Source of the DNA: an uncultured Eubacterium sp.
GTDB lineage: Bacteria > Bacillota > Clostridia > Lachnospirales > Lachnospiraceae
Length of the DNA stretch: 12,877 bases
NCBI GenBank assembly: GCA_904502145.1
Contig: CAJGDH010000027.1
Span: 1 to 12,877, forward strand
Direction: 5' to 3'
In this document: positions 4,904 through 11,584 of the stretch, in pieces
Layout of the letters: every line of letters begins with the position of its first letter
How positions within the stretch are numbered: position 1 is the first letter of the stretch
Notes under the pieces: model-generated
What the model was told of the DNA's origin: nothing
Database searches by the model: none
What the model saw: the letters and a program-made list of their open reading frames with translations, nothing else
Translations under genes and position numbers: made by a program

Positions 4904-7063
4904 ATGTCGAGTGACGCATTAAAACAAGAAATACGTGCTGCATTGGATAACACCACTCTTGCAAGAACACTTGGTACATTCTGTAAAACTTATCCCGCCA
5001 GAAGGGAGAAAGCTTATGCAGGTGTTGATTTCGAGGCTACACGTGACAAGATCAAAGAGGTAAAAAACTATGCTGCCGATCATGTCGATGAGATGATCGA
5101 CCAGTTCAAGGCAAACTGTGAGGCCAGGGGCGGACATGTTTTCGTGGCCAAATCCACTGAAGAAGGCATGGAATTCATCCGGAACCTTGTGAAGGAGAAG
5201 GAAGTTAAGAGCATCGTAAAATCCAAATCCATGGCTTCTGAAGAACTTCATTTTAATAAGGTTCTCACTGAGGACGGAGTCCTTGTACAGGAAACTGACC
5301 TGGGAGAATTTATCATTGCTCTGGAAGGGAATACACCCGTACATATGGTAATGCCTGCTCTCCACCTTAATAAGGAAGAGGTTGCAGACCTGTTTACGGA
5401 CTATACAAAAGTAAAGAATGAACCTATTATCTCCGAGGAAGTAAAGACCGCAAGAAGAGTGATGCGTGAGAGATTCACCCACGCGGATATGGGTGTTTCC
5501 GGAGCGAACGTAGCTGTTGCCGAAACCGGTACCGTATTTACCATGACCAACGAAGGAAACGGACGTATGGTAGGTACTCTTCCGAAAATCCATCTCTATA
5601 TCTTCGGAATCGAGAAATTCGTGAAATCCGTATCGGATGCCCGCTGGATATTCAAGGCACTTCCGCGTAACGGTACTGCCCAGAGGATCACGTCCTACAT
5701 TTCCATGTACACGGGAGCCTGTGAGGTTGTAACAGATAAAGAAAATGATACCAAAGAAAAGAAAGAGTTCTATGCAGTGATCCTGGATGATCCGGGACGT
5801 CGGGAGATCCTGGCTGAACCTGATTTCAGACAGATCTTTGACTGTATCCGCTGCGGAGCCTGTCTGGATGTGTGTCCTGCCTTCTCCCTCGTAGGCGGAC
5901 ATGTTTACGGTTCCAAGGTATATACGGGCGGAATCGGAACCCTGCTGAGCCATTTCCTTGTTGATGAGGAAAGATCCAGCCAGATCCAGAATATCTGTCT
6001 GCAGTGCGGAAGATGTAAGGAAGTCTGCGGCGGCGGCCTTCAGATTCCGGAAATGATCATGAAGATCCGTGAGAAGGATGCGGCAGAGAATCCCAGTGCC
6101 ATCAAGAAATTTGCTCTGGATGCCGTTTCAGACCGTAAGCTTTTCCATTCCATGATGAGGATAGCAGCTGTCGCTCAGGCACCTTTTACCAAGGGAGCGC
6201 CTATGATCAGGCATCTGCCCATGTTCCTCTCAGGACTGACGGAAGGCAGAAGCTTCCCCAATATCGCTCAGGTTCCTTTCCGGGATATCTTCCCGACCAT
6301 CAGACAGAATGTGGAAGAACCCAAGGGCAAGATTGCCATCTTTGCCGGATGTCTGCTTGATTTCGTCTACACTGACCTGGCAAGGGATGTTGTGCTTGAC
6401 CTCAACTCCATCGGATACCTGGTGGATATGCCTATGGATCAGGCATGCTGCGGCTGTCCCGCTTCCAATATGGGTGACACGGAGAACGCGAGAAAAGAGG
6501 CTGAACTCAATATCAAGGCACTGCACGCAGAGGATTATGATTATGTGGTATCCGCATGTCCTTCCTGTACACATCAGCTGCGCCAGTATCCCACCTTCTT
6601 CGAAGAGGGTACTGAGATGCGTAAGAGAGCAGAAGAGCTGGCATCCAAATCCTTCGATTTCTGCAAACTCTTCTATGATCTGGGCGGATGCAAGGATGAA
6701 GGAGACGGTAAGGATGTAAAGGTTACCTATCATGACAGCTGCCATCTGTGCAGAAGCATGAGAGTGACACAGGAACAGCGTGAACTGCTTAAGCATACAA
6801 AAGGCGTTGAGTTTGTAGAGATGGAAGAACACGATAACTGCTGCGGATTCGGTGGTTCCTACAGTGTTCTTTATCCTGAGATCTCCGCTCCGATCCTGGA
6901 GAAGAAGATCGAACATATCAAAGAAGTCAATCCGGATGTGGTGGTCATGGACTGCCCGGGATGTATGCTGCAGATCAAAGGAGGACTCGATGCCCGCGGT
7001 ATCGATGATATCAAGGTTAAACATACCGCCGAGATCCTTGCGGAAAAACGCGGACTGATCTGA
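4904..7063 (+). CDS. lutB: LutB-LutA fusion: LUD, 2x[4Fe-4S] and two CCG domains
   Basis: Predicted iron-sulfur core of L-lactate oxidation, LutB and LutA joined in one chain. Its 719 aa is close to the sum of separate LutB and LutA (roughly 475 plus 240). Order: LUD domain (about 60-290, with VAVAETGTVF); two ferredoxin-like clusters at C314/C317/C320/C324 and C365/C368/C371/C375; then two CCG domains. CCG1 uses C483, C515-C516, C552 and C555; CCG2 uses C613, C646-C647, C684 and C687. Both fit the CX31-39CCX35-36CXXC pattern known from heterodisulfide reductase HdrB, so both non-cubane cluster sites look intact. The ATG at 4904 has GGAGG upstream. It has no membrane segment; electrons must leave to a partner, plausibly the quinone made by the next genes. 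An Hdr-like or other 2-hydroxyacid activity cannot be excluded. Confidence 0.9.
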   Translation: MSSDALKQEIRAALDNTTLARTLGTFCKTYPARREKAYAGVDFEATRDKIKEVKNYAADHVDEMIDQFKANCEARGGHVFVAKSTEEGMEFIRNLVKEKEVKSIVKSKSMASEELHFNKVLTEDGVLVQETDLGEFIIALEGNTPVHMVMPALHLNKEEVADLFTDYTKVKNEPIISEEVKTARRVMRERFTHADMGVSGANVAVAETGTVFTMTNEGNGRMVGTLPKIHLYIFGIEKFVKSVSDARWIFKALPRNGTAQRITSYISMYTGACEVVTDKENDTKEKKEFYAVILDDPGRREILAEPDFRQIFDCIRCGACLDVCPAFSLVGGHVYGSKVYTGGIGTLLSHFLVDEERSSQIQNICLQCGRCKEVCGGGLQIPEMIMKIREKDAAENPSAIKKFALDAVSDRKLFHSMMRIAAVAQAPFTKGAPMIRHLPMFLSGLTEGRSFPNIAQVPFRDIFPTIRQNVEEPKGKIAIFAGCLLDFVYTDLARDVVLDLNSIGYLVDMPMDQACCGCPASNMGDTENARKEAELNIKALHAEDYDYVVSACPSCTHQLRQYPTFFEEGTEMRKRAEELASKSFDFCKLFYDLGGCKDEGDGKDVKVTYHDSCHLCRSMRVTQEQRELLKHTKGVEFVEMEEHDNCCGFGGSYSVLYPEISAPILEKKIEHIKEVNPDVVVMDCPGCMLQIKGGLDARGIDDIKVKHTAEILAEKRGLI

Positions 7064-7093
7064 GAAACATAAAAACATACCTGGGAGATAACT

Positions 7094-8143
7094 ATGTCTG
7101 AGCAGAAGAATATCCGGCCTGTCTCACTGGATGACGCCATGGAACGGGTAAAGTATTATCTGAGAAAATTTACGGCGAATTCACTGAAGGGAACAAAGAC
7201 AGGAGCGGTGCTGGAAGATGTGATCGGCTCATCAGGCAAGATGGTCCGTCCCAGGCTGCTGGTTTTATGCAGCGCTTTCGGACCTGAATGTCCGGAGAGA
7301 TCCGAGAATATCTGTAAATTGGCGGCCATGGTTGAGATGACCCATATGGCATCCCTGATCCATGATGATATCGTCGATGAAGCCCCCTTCCGCAGAGGAC
7401 TTCCTTCCATCCAGAAAAAATACGGGAAGGATGCCGCAGTCTATGCCGGAGATTTCCTGATTTCAAGGGTCCATTACCGGCAGGCTAAGGAGGGTCTGAA
7501 TTATGCCGCGATGATCCTTTCCGAAACCGTGGAAAAAATGTGTGTCGGAGAGATCGGTCAGGCAATGTACCGTTATGACGAAAAGGTGACAAAAGAGCAG
7601 TATCTCCGGAATATCAGGGGGAAGACAGCAGCTCTTTTTAAAGCGGCCTGTGTCATCGGCGCCATGGAATCCGGCTGTGATGACGATGTGACGGAGTCTC
7701 TCGGAAAACTGGGTGAGACTGTCGGAATGATCTTTCAGCTGCGTGATGATCTGCTGGATTTCAATTCCGATAAGGATCATGCCGGAAAAGAGACCCACAA
7801 AGACTTTTTTGACGGAATATACACTATGCCTGTCCTTCTGGCTGCGGACAGTCCGGAGGCAGGAGAAACCATCATCCGGTTAATGAAAGAAAATGCAGTA
7901 AGACGCCTGGATCAGGATGAGATCAGGCTTATGGAGCAGACAGTCGTGCAGGGGGGAGGCATAGAAGCCACAATGGAGATGATCCGTGGATATACTTCCA
8001 CCTGCAGAGAGATTCTGGATGCGCTGACCGGGAACGGTTCCGGGGAAGATATCGGACCGGAAACGGCAGGAGAGTTTCGTCAAAGGCAGATAAAAGCTGC
8101 CGGGACGATCAGAAAGATGTTGGATAGATTTGATGAATTCTGA
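7094..8143 (+). CDS. Long-chain polyprenyl diphosphate synthase
   Basis: Trans-isoprenyl diphosphate synthase that extends an allylic primer with isopentenyl diphosphate to form the quinone side chain. Both aspartate-rich motifs are present: DDIVD at 91-95 (first) and DDLLD at 218-222 (second), with GKMVRPRL at 48-55 in place of the usual GKRxRP. The residues 4 and 5 before the first Asp motif are Ser87 and Ala86, small side chains that in this family allow long products rather than C15; the exact length cannot be read from sequence. At 349 aa it is slightly longer than the usual 320-330. The ATG at 7094 has GGGAGAT upstream and lies 30 nt after lutB. The menA gene overlaps its 3' end. The context suggests a hepS/hepT or ispB-like role dedicated to menaquinone. 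Confidence 0.9.
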   Translation: MSEQKNIRPVSLDDAMERVKYYLRKFTANSLKGTKTGAVLEDVIGSSGKMVRPRLLVLCSAFGPECPERSENICKLAAMVEMTHMASLIHDDIVDEAPFRRGLPSIQKKYGKDAAVYAGDFLISRVHYRQAKEGLNYAAMILSETVEKMCVGEIGQAMYRYDEKVTKEQYLRNIRGKTAALFKAACVIGAMESGCDDDVTESLGKLGETVGMIFQLRDDLLDFNSDKDHAGKETHKDFFDGIYTMPVLLAADSPEAGETIIRLMKENAVRRLDQDEIRLMEQTVVQGGGIEATMEMIRGYTSTCREILDALTGNGSGEDIGPETAGEFRQRQIKAAGTIRKMLDRFDEF

Positions 8144-9074
8144 TTCGAAAGATTACCGTCCTCTTACATTAAAACAGGCGGTACAGCTTGCCGCACCCCA
8201 CACCTGGGCAGCCTCTTTGTGCCCTGCAGTGTTCGGGGCTGTCTACTGCAGGCTGACCCGTATTCCCCTCCCTCTGTGGAAGGCTGTCCTGCTTACGGCA
8301 GCATGCGCGTTTTTCCAGAGTGCCGTTAACGCCCTCAACGATTATTATGATTTTGTGAAGGGGACGGACAGCAAGGATGACAATGTTGAGGAGAGCGATG
8401 CCGTTCTGGTCTACGGACATGTGGATCCCAAAAGCGCCAGGAACCTCGGGATATTATTCCTGGTTCTTGGAGCGGTCCTGGGTCTGATCTGCAGTTTCCA
8501 TACCGGCTGGCTGCCTGTTCTGATCGGGATAGCGGGAGCTTTATGCATCTTCTTCTATTCGGGAGGACCTGTTCCCCTGTCCTACCTCCCCCTTGGGGAG
8601 GTCATCTCCGGGACGGTCATGGGAGGCCTGATCCCATTGGGGATCGCCGCCTGTGCGGACGGCAGACTTCATCCGGATATCTTTCTGTACAGCATCCCTT
8701 TGATCCTTGGGATCGGACTGATCATGATGAGCAACAACGGGTGTGATATCGAGAAAGATATAGCGGCGGGGAGAAAAACACTGCCTGTCTGTCTGGGAAG
8801 AGAACGTACCCTGTTTCTCTACCGGCTGTTCCTGGTCTGCTGGGTCATTCTTGTCATTCTTTTCCCTGTCATCCTGACGGGAAAGAGAGGCCTGGTTGCC
8901 GTCCTTCTGCTGGCAGCAGCCGGGAGAGTGATCGTAAGGCAGCTGAAACTAGGCCTGAAACCTGAAGGGAGGATCATGCAGATGAAGGGGATCATCCTCT
9001 GTAACCTGCTGATCAACGGAATTTATATCGTCAGCCTGCTCATCGGGCTGATCCTGGAGAATCTGCATGGATGA
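8133..9074 (+). CDS. menA: MenA-type 1,4-dihydroxy-2-naphthoate polyprenyltransferase
   Basis: UbiA-superfamily membrane prenyltransferase that joins the polyprenyl chain to 1,4-dihydroxy-2-naphthoate, giving demethylmenaquinol. It has about eight hydrophobic segments and the two Asp-rich metal/diphosphate motifs: NALNDYYD (66-73) and NNGCDIEKD (201-209) followed by GRKTLPV. The second motif is characteristic of MenA rather than UbiA. Length is 313 aa from the ATG at 8133; a TTG immediately before it (8130) is a possible but less likely start. It overlaps the synthase gene by 11 nt, has only a weak ribosome binding site, and is probably translationally coupled. In turn menG overlaps its end by 8 nt. 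A different aromatic acceptor is possible but less likely given menG next to it. Confidence 0.9.
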   Translation: MNSDSKDYRPLTLKQAVQLAAPHTWAASLCPAVFGAVYCRLTRIPLPLWKAVLLTAACAFFQSAVNALNDYYDFVKGTDSKDDNVEESDAVLVYGHVDPKSARNLGILFLVLGAVLGLICSFHTGWLPVLIGIAGALCIFFYSGGPVPLSYLPLGEVISGTVMGGLIPLGIAACADGRLHPDIFLYSIPLILGIGLIMMSNNGCDIEKDIAAGRKTLPVCLGRERTLFLYRLFLVCWVILVILFPVILTGKRGLVAVLLLAAAGRVIVRQLKLGLKPEGRIMQMKGIILCNLLINGIYIVSLLIGLILENLHG

Positions 9075-9762
9075 GTCGTTGAAAGAACAATATGTCTACC
9101 GTGTTTTTCAGAAGATTTCCAAAGGCTATGACCGGGCTAACCGTCGAATCAGTTTCGGACTTCAGGGAAGCTGGAAGAAGATGCTGATCCGTCAGCTTGA
9201 AAAGCGGACCCCATTCCGGGGAAATGTACTGGATGTATGCTGCGGGACAGGGGATATCAGTCAGGGTATCGCCAAAGTCCGTCCCGATCTCAATGTGACG
9301 GGACTGGATTTCTCCCCCGCAATGCTCCGGATCGCAAAGGCAGGAAATAAACGAAAGAATGTACATTTTCGCAGAGGGAACGCCCTGGAGCTTCCCTTCG
9401 AAGATGACCGGTTCGACGGGGTATGCATTTCTTTCGGACTGAGAAACACATCGGATTATAAACGGGTGCTGCACGAGATGAGACGTGTGACGAAACCCGG
9501 AGGATACATTTATTGTCTGGATTCATTTGTTCCCGAAAATGTACTGATCAGACCATTCTATACCCTCTATTTTCGTTTTGTCATGCCCCTTCTGGGGGGT
9601 GGGATAAAACACCTGGAGGAATACCGGTGGCTCTACCGGTCCACAAAACATTTCCTTCGTCCGGAGGAACTGAGAATACTCCTTGTCCGGTCGGGGATCA
9701 GAAAGATCCGGTCCAAAACAAGGATGTTCGGTGCATGTAACCTTATCTGGGGACAGAAGTAA
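9067..9762 (+). CDS. menG: MenG/UbiE-type demethylmenaquinone methyltransferase
   Basis: SAM-dependent C-methyltransferase for the last step of menaquinone synthesis. Class I methyltransferase motifs are in order: VLDVCCGTGD (54-63), GLDFSPAML, NALELPFEDDRFDGV and LHEMRRVTKPGG. The N-terminal YDRANRRISFGLQGSWKK (about 21-38) and FGLRN are specific UbiE/MenG signatures. Length is 231 aa, as usual for the family. It starts at ATG 9067 inside the end of menA, with GGAG about 7 nt upstream. This gene implies a fully methylated menaquinone rather than the demethylmenaquinone used in Listeria-type extracellular electron transfer. No terminator follows before fixC. Confidence 0.9.
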   Translation: MDESLKEQYVYRVFQKISKGYDRANRRISFGLQGSWKKMLIRQLEKRTPFRGNVLDVCCGTGDISQGIAKVRPDLNVTGLDFSPAMLRIAKAGNKRKNVHFRRGNALELPFEDDRFDGVCISFGLRNTSDYKRVLHEMRRVTKPGGYIYCLDSFVPENVLIRPFYTLYFRFVMPLLGGGIKHLEEYRWLYRSTKHFLRPEELRILLVRSGIRKIRSKTRMFGACNLIWGQK

Positions 9763-9821
9763 TTCTTATCATAAATCTTGGATGTAAAGATATTTATTGT
9801 AACATAACAAGGAGGATACAA
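9763..9821 (+). other. AT-rich gap before fixC, possible internal promoter
   Basis: A 59-nt gap, the longest inside the cluster, and clearly AT-rich. TTATCA (9766-9771), 17 nt and GATATT (9789-9794) could be a weak promoter (4/6 matches each). No terminator hairpin is visible. GGAGG at 9811-9815 serves fixC. Confidence 0.3.
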
Positions 9822-11123
9822 ATGAGCATGAGAGAACCTGATGCTGACGTAATCATCGTCGGTGGTGGATTAGCCGGATGTTCTGCAGCCATTGTACTTG
9901 CCAGAGCAGGCCTCACTGTTTTCCTGATGGAAAGGGGAGACATGTGCGGGAATAAAAATATGACAGGTGGACGTCTTTACGGTCACAGCCTTGAGAAGAT
10001 CATCCCCGGTTTTGCCGAAGAAGCTCCCATTGAGAGAGTGGTAAAACATGAGAAGATCTCTCTGATGACAGAGGACGGTTCTTTGGATATCGGATATCAG
10101 TCCGGAAAGCTGAGCTCCGCACCCGAAAATGCTTCCTATACGGTTCTGAGAGCCACCTTTGACGCATGGCTTGCCGAGAAAGCTCTCGAGGCAGGTGTGG
10201 AAGTAATCCCGGGTATCAAAGTTGACCACATGGTGGTTGAAGACGGCAAAGTGATCGGTATTGAATCCGACGGCGAAGAGATGATCGCCAATGTGGTCAT
10301 TCTTGCCGATGGTGTCAACTCCCTTCTGGCCCAGGAACTTGGGATGAAGAAGGAGCTTGAACCGAACCAGGTAGCCGTAGGTGCCAAGGAAACCATCAAA
10401 CTCAGCGAAGAGATCATCAATGAACGTTTCGGTCTGAAGGAGAATGAAGGAACCGCATGGCTTTCCGCAGGAGATCCCACCCTTGGCGGATTTGGCGGTG
10501 GATTTATCTACACCAACAAAGATACCGTCTCCGTCGGAATCGTAGCAACATTGAGCGATATCGGTTATTCCGATGTTCCGGTTGCCGATATGCTTGACCG
10601 TTTCAAGGATCACCCCAGCGTAGCTCCTTATCTTGAGGGCGGCGAAGTGATCGAATACTCCGGACACCTGGTACCGGAGGAAGGAATGGGCATGATTCCT
10701 GAACTCTACAGGGACGGAGTTCTGGTGACCGGTGACGCAGCCGGATTCTGTATCAACCTGGGCTACACTGTCCGTGGTATGGATTTCGCCATCGAGTCCG
10801 GACGTCTGGCTGCAGAAGCAGTCCTCAAAGCAAATGAGACCGGCGATTTCAGTGCCAAGAGCCTCAGCTATTACGAGACACTTCTCAAGGACAGCTTCGT
10901 AATGCAGGATCTGGATGAATATAAGGGATTCCCGACTCTTCTGACCCGCAGAGAGATCTTCAAGGATCTTCCTGCACTGGTGGATGAGATCGCAGGAAAG
11001 CTCTTTGTCGTTGATGGAAAACCGAACAGAGGATTGATCATGGATATTCTCGAGGCGCTGGCCCAGAGAACAAGCGCAAGAGAGCTGGTTGATCTTATCA
11101 CAATTCTACTGGAGGCGTTCTGA
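9822..11123 (+). CDS. fixC: FixC, ETF:quinone oxidoreductase flavoprotein
   Basis: FAD enzyme that passes electrons between electron transfer flavoprotein (FixAB) and the membrane quinone pool, working with the ferredoxin FixX. It has the N-terminal Rossmann FAD motif VIIVGGGLAGCSAA (10-23), E37 at the end of the second strand, and CGNKNMTGGRLY (42-53), which is nearly the same as in E. coli FixC (GAKNVTGGRLYAHSLE, from memory). The second FAD motif, VTGDAAGF, is near 302-309, followed by GYTVRGMDFAIESGRLAAEA. At 433 aa it is the normal FixC length. ATG 9822 has GGAGG 6 nt upstream. It lies 59 nt after menG and 1 nt before fixX. FixA and FixB, the usual partners, are not in the window. Confidence 0.95.
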   Translation: MSMREPDADVIIVGGGLAGCSAAIVLARAGLTVFLMERGDMCGNKNMTGGRLYGHSLEKIIPGFAEEAPIERVVKHEKISLMTEDGSLDIGYQSGKLSSAPENASYTVLRATFDAWLAEKALEAGVEVIPGIKVDHMVVEDGKVIGIESDGEEMIANVVILADGVNSLLAQELGMKKELEPNQVAVGAKETIKLSEEIINERFGLKENEGTAWLSAGDPTLGGFGGGFIYTNKDTVSVGIVATLSDIGYSDVPVADMLDRFKDHPSVAPYLEGGEVIEYSGHLVPEEGMGMIPELYRDGVLVTGDAAGFCINLGYTVRGMDFAIESGRLAAEAVLKANETGDFSAKSLSYYETLLKDSFVMQDLDEYKGFPTLLTRREIFKDLPALVDEIAGKLFVVDGKPNRGLIMDILEALAQRTSARELVDLITILLEAF

Positions 11124-11124
11124 T

Positions 11125-11409
11125 ATGAAAAAAATGAGCATAGATGATAAACTGGCATTGGACATTTTCCGTACAGATGAAGTGAATCCCCATATTATCG
11201 TGGATCTTGATTACAAGGATGAGGCGGAGATCAGAAAGCTTGTTCTGGCATGTCCTGCAAAATGCTATAAATACGAAGACGGTCAGTTCAGTTTTTCCTA
11301 TCTCGGCTGCCTGGAGTGCGGTACCTGCCGTGTGCTTTCAAAGAATAAGATCGTGAAAGAATGGAATCATCCTCACGGCGAGATCGGCGTCCAGTACAGA
11401 CAGGGCTGA
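11125..11409 (+). CDS. fixX: FixX, ferredoxin-like partner of FixC
   Basis: Small iron-sulfur protein that forms the ETF:quinone oxidoreductase complex with FixC. It has 94 aa, matching the usual 95. Cysteines are C43 (in ACPAKC), C47, C62, C65 and C68 (GCLECGTC), the FixX arrangement plus an extra Cys at 47. PHIIVD near the start and the C-terminal GEIGVQYRQG match the family ends. The start is set at ATG 11125, one nt after the fixC stop, with GGAGG at 11111-11115 inside the fixC tail; an upstream TTG (11089) would overlap fixC and adds unconserved residues. It is the last gene of the cluster; no clear terminator is seen after it. Confidence 0.93.
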   Translation: MKKMSIDDKLALDIFRTDEVNPHIIVDLDYKDEAEIRKLVLACPAKCYKYEDGQFSFSYLGCLECGTCRVLSKNKIVKEWNHPHGEIGVQYRQG

Positions 11410-11445
11410 CAGATGAAATTCATACCCGGATCTTTTAACCGTGTA

Positions 11446-11454
11446 TGGTATAAT
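11446..11454 (+). promoter_or_regulatory. Extended -10 promoter ahead of the ArsA-like gene
   Basis: TGGTATAAT is a consensus extended -10 (TGnTATAAT). No good -35 is visible at 16-18 nt, which is tolerated with an extended -10. The transcript would start near 11461, giving a leader of about 125 nt. Confidence 0.55.
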
Positions 11455-11477
11455 CAGTAAAAAAGAGATACAATGAA

Positions 11478-11516
11478 AAGAGCCGCATCGGTTATTGTTG
11501 GCCGGATGTGGCTCTT
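11478..11516 (+). other. Stem-loop in the leader of the ArsA-like gene
   Basis: AAGAGCCGCATC (11478-11489) pairs with GATGTGGCTCTT (11505-11516) over 12 bp with one G:U, with a 15-nt loop. Only two Us follow the stem, so it is not a canonical terminator. It could be a weak end for the fixX transcript or an mRNA leader structure. Confidence 0.5.
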
Positions 11517-11584
11517 ATCCCGTATAAAACAGATGAAATCAGGGATGCGATCCTTTGAGGACAGGTCCGGAACAAGGGGAAATC

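Noticed and set aside
4919..5953. A 344-codon open frame antisense to lutB
   Set aside because: The sense strand has unmistakable LUD and iron-sulfur motifs; the antisense product has none and lacks a good ribosome binding site.
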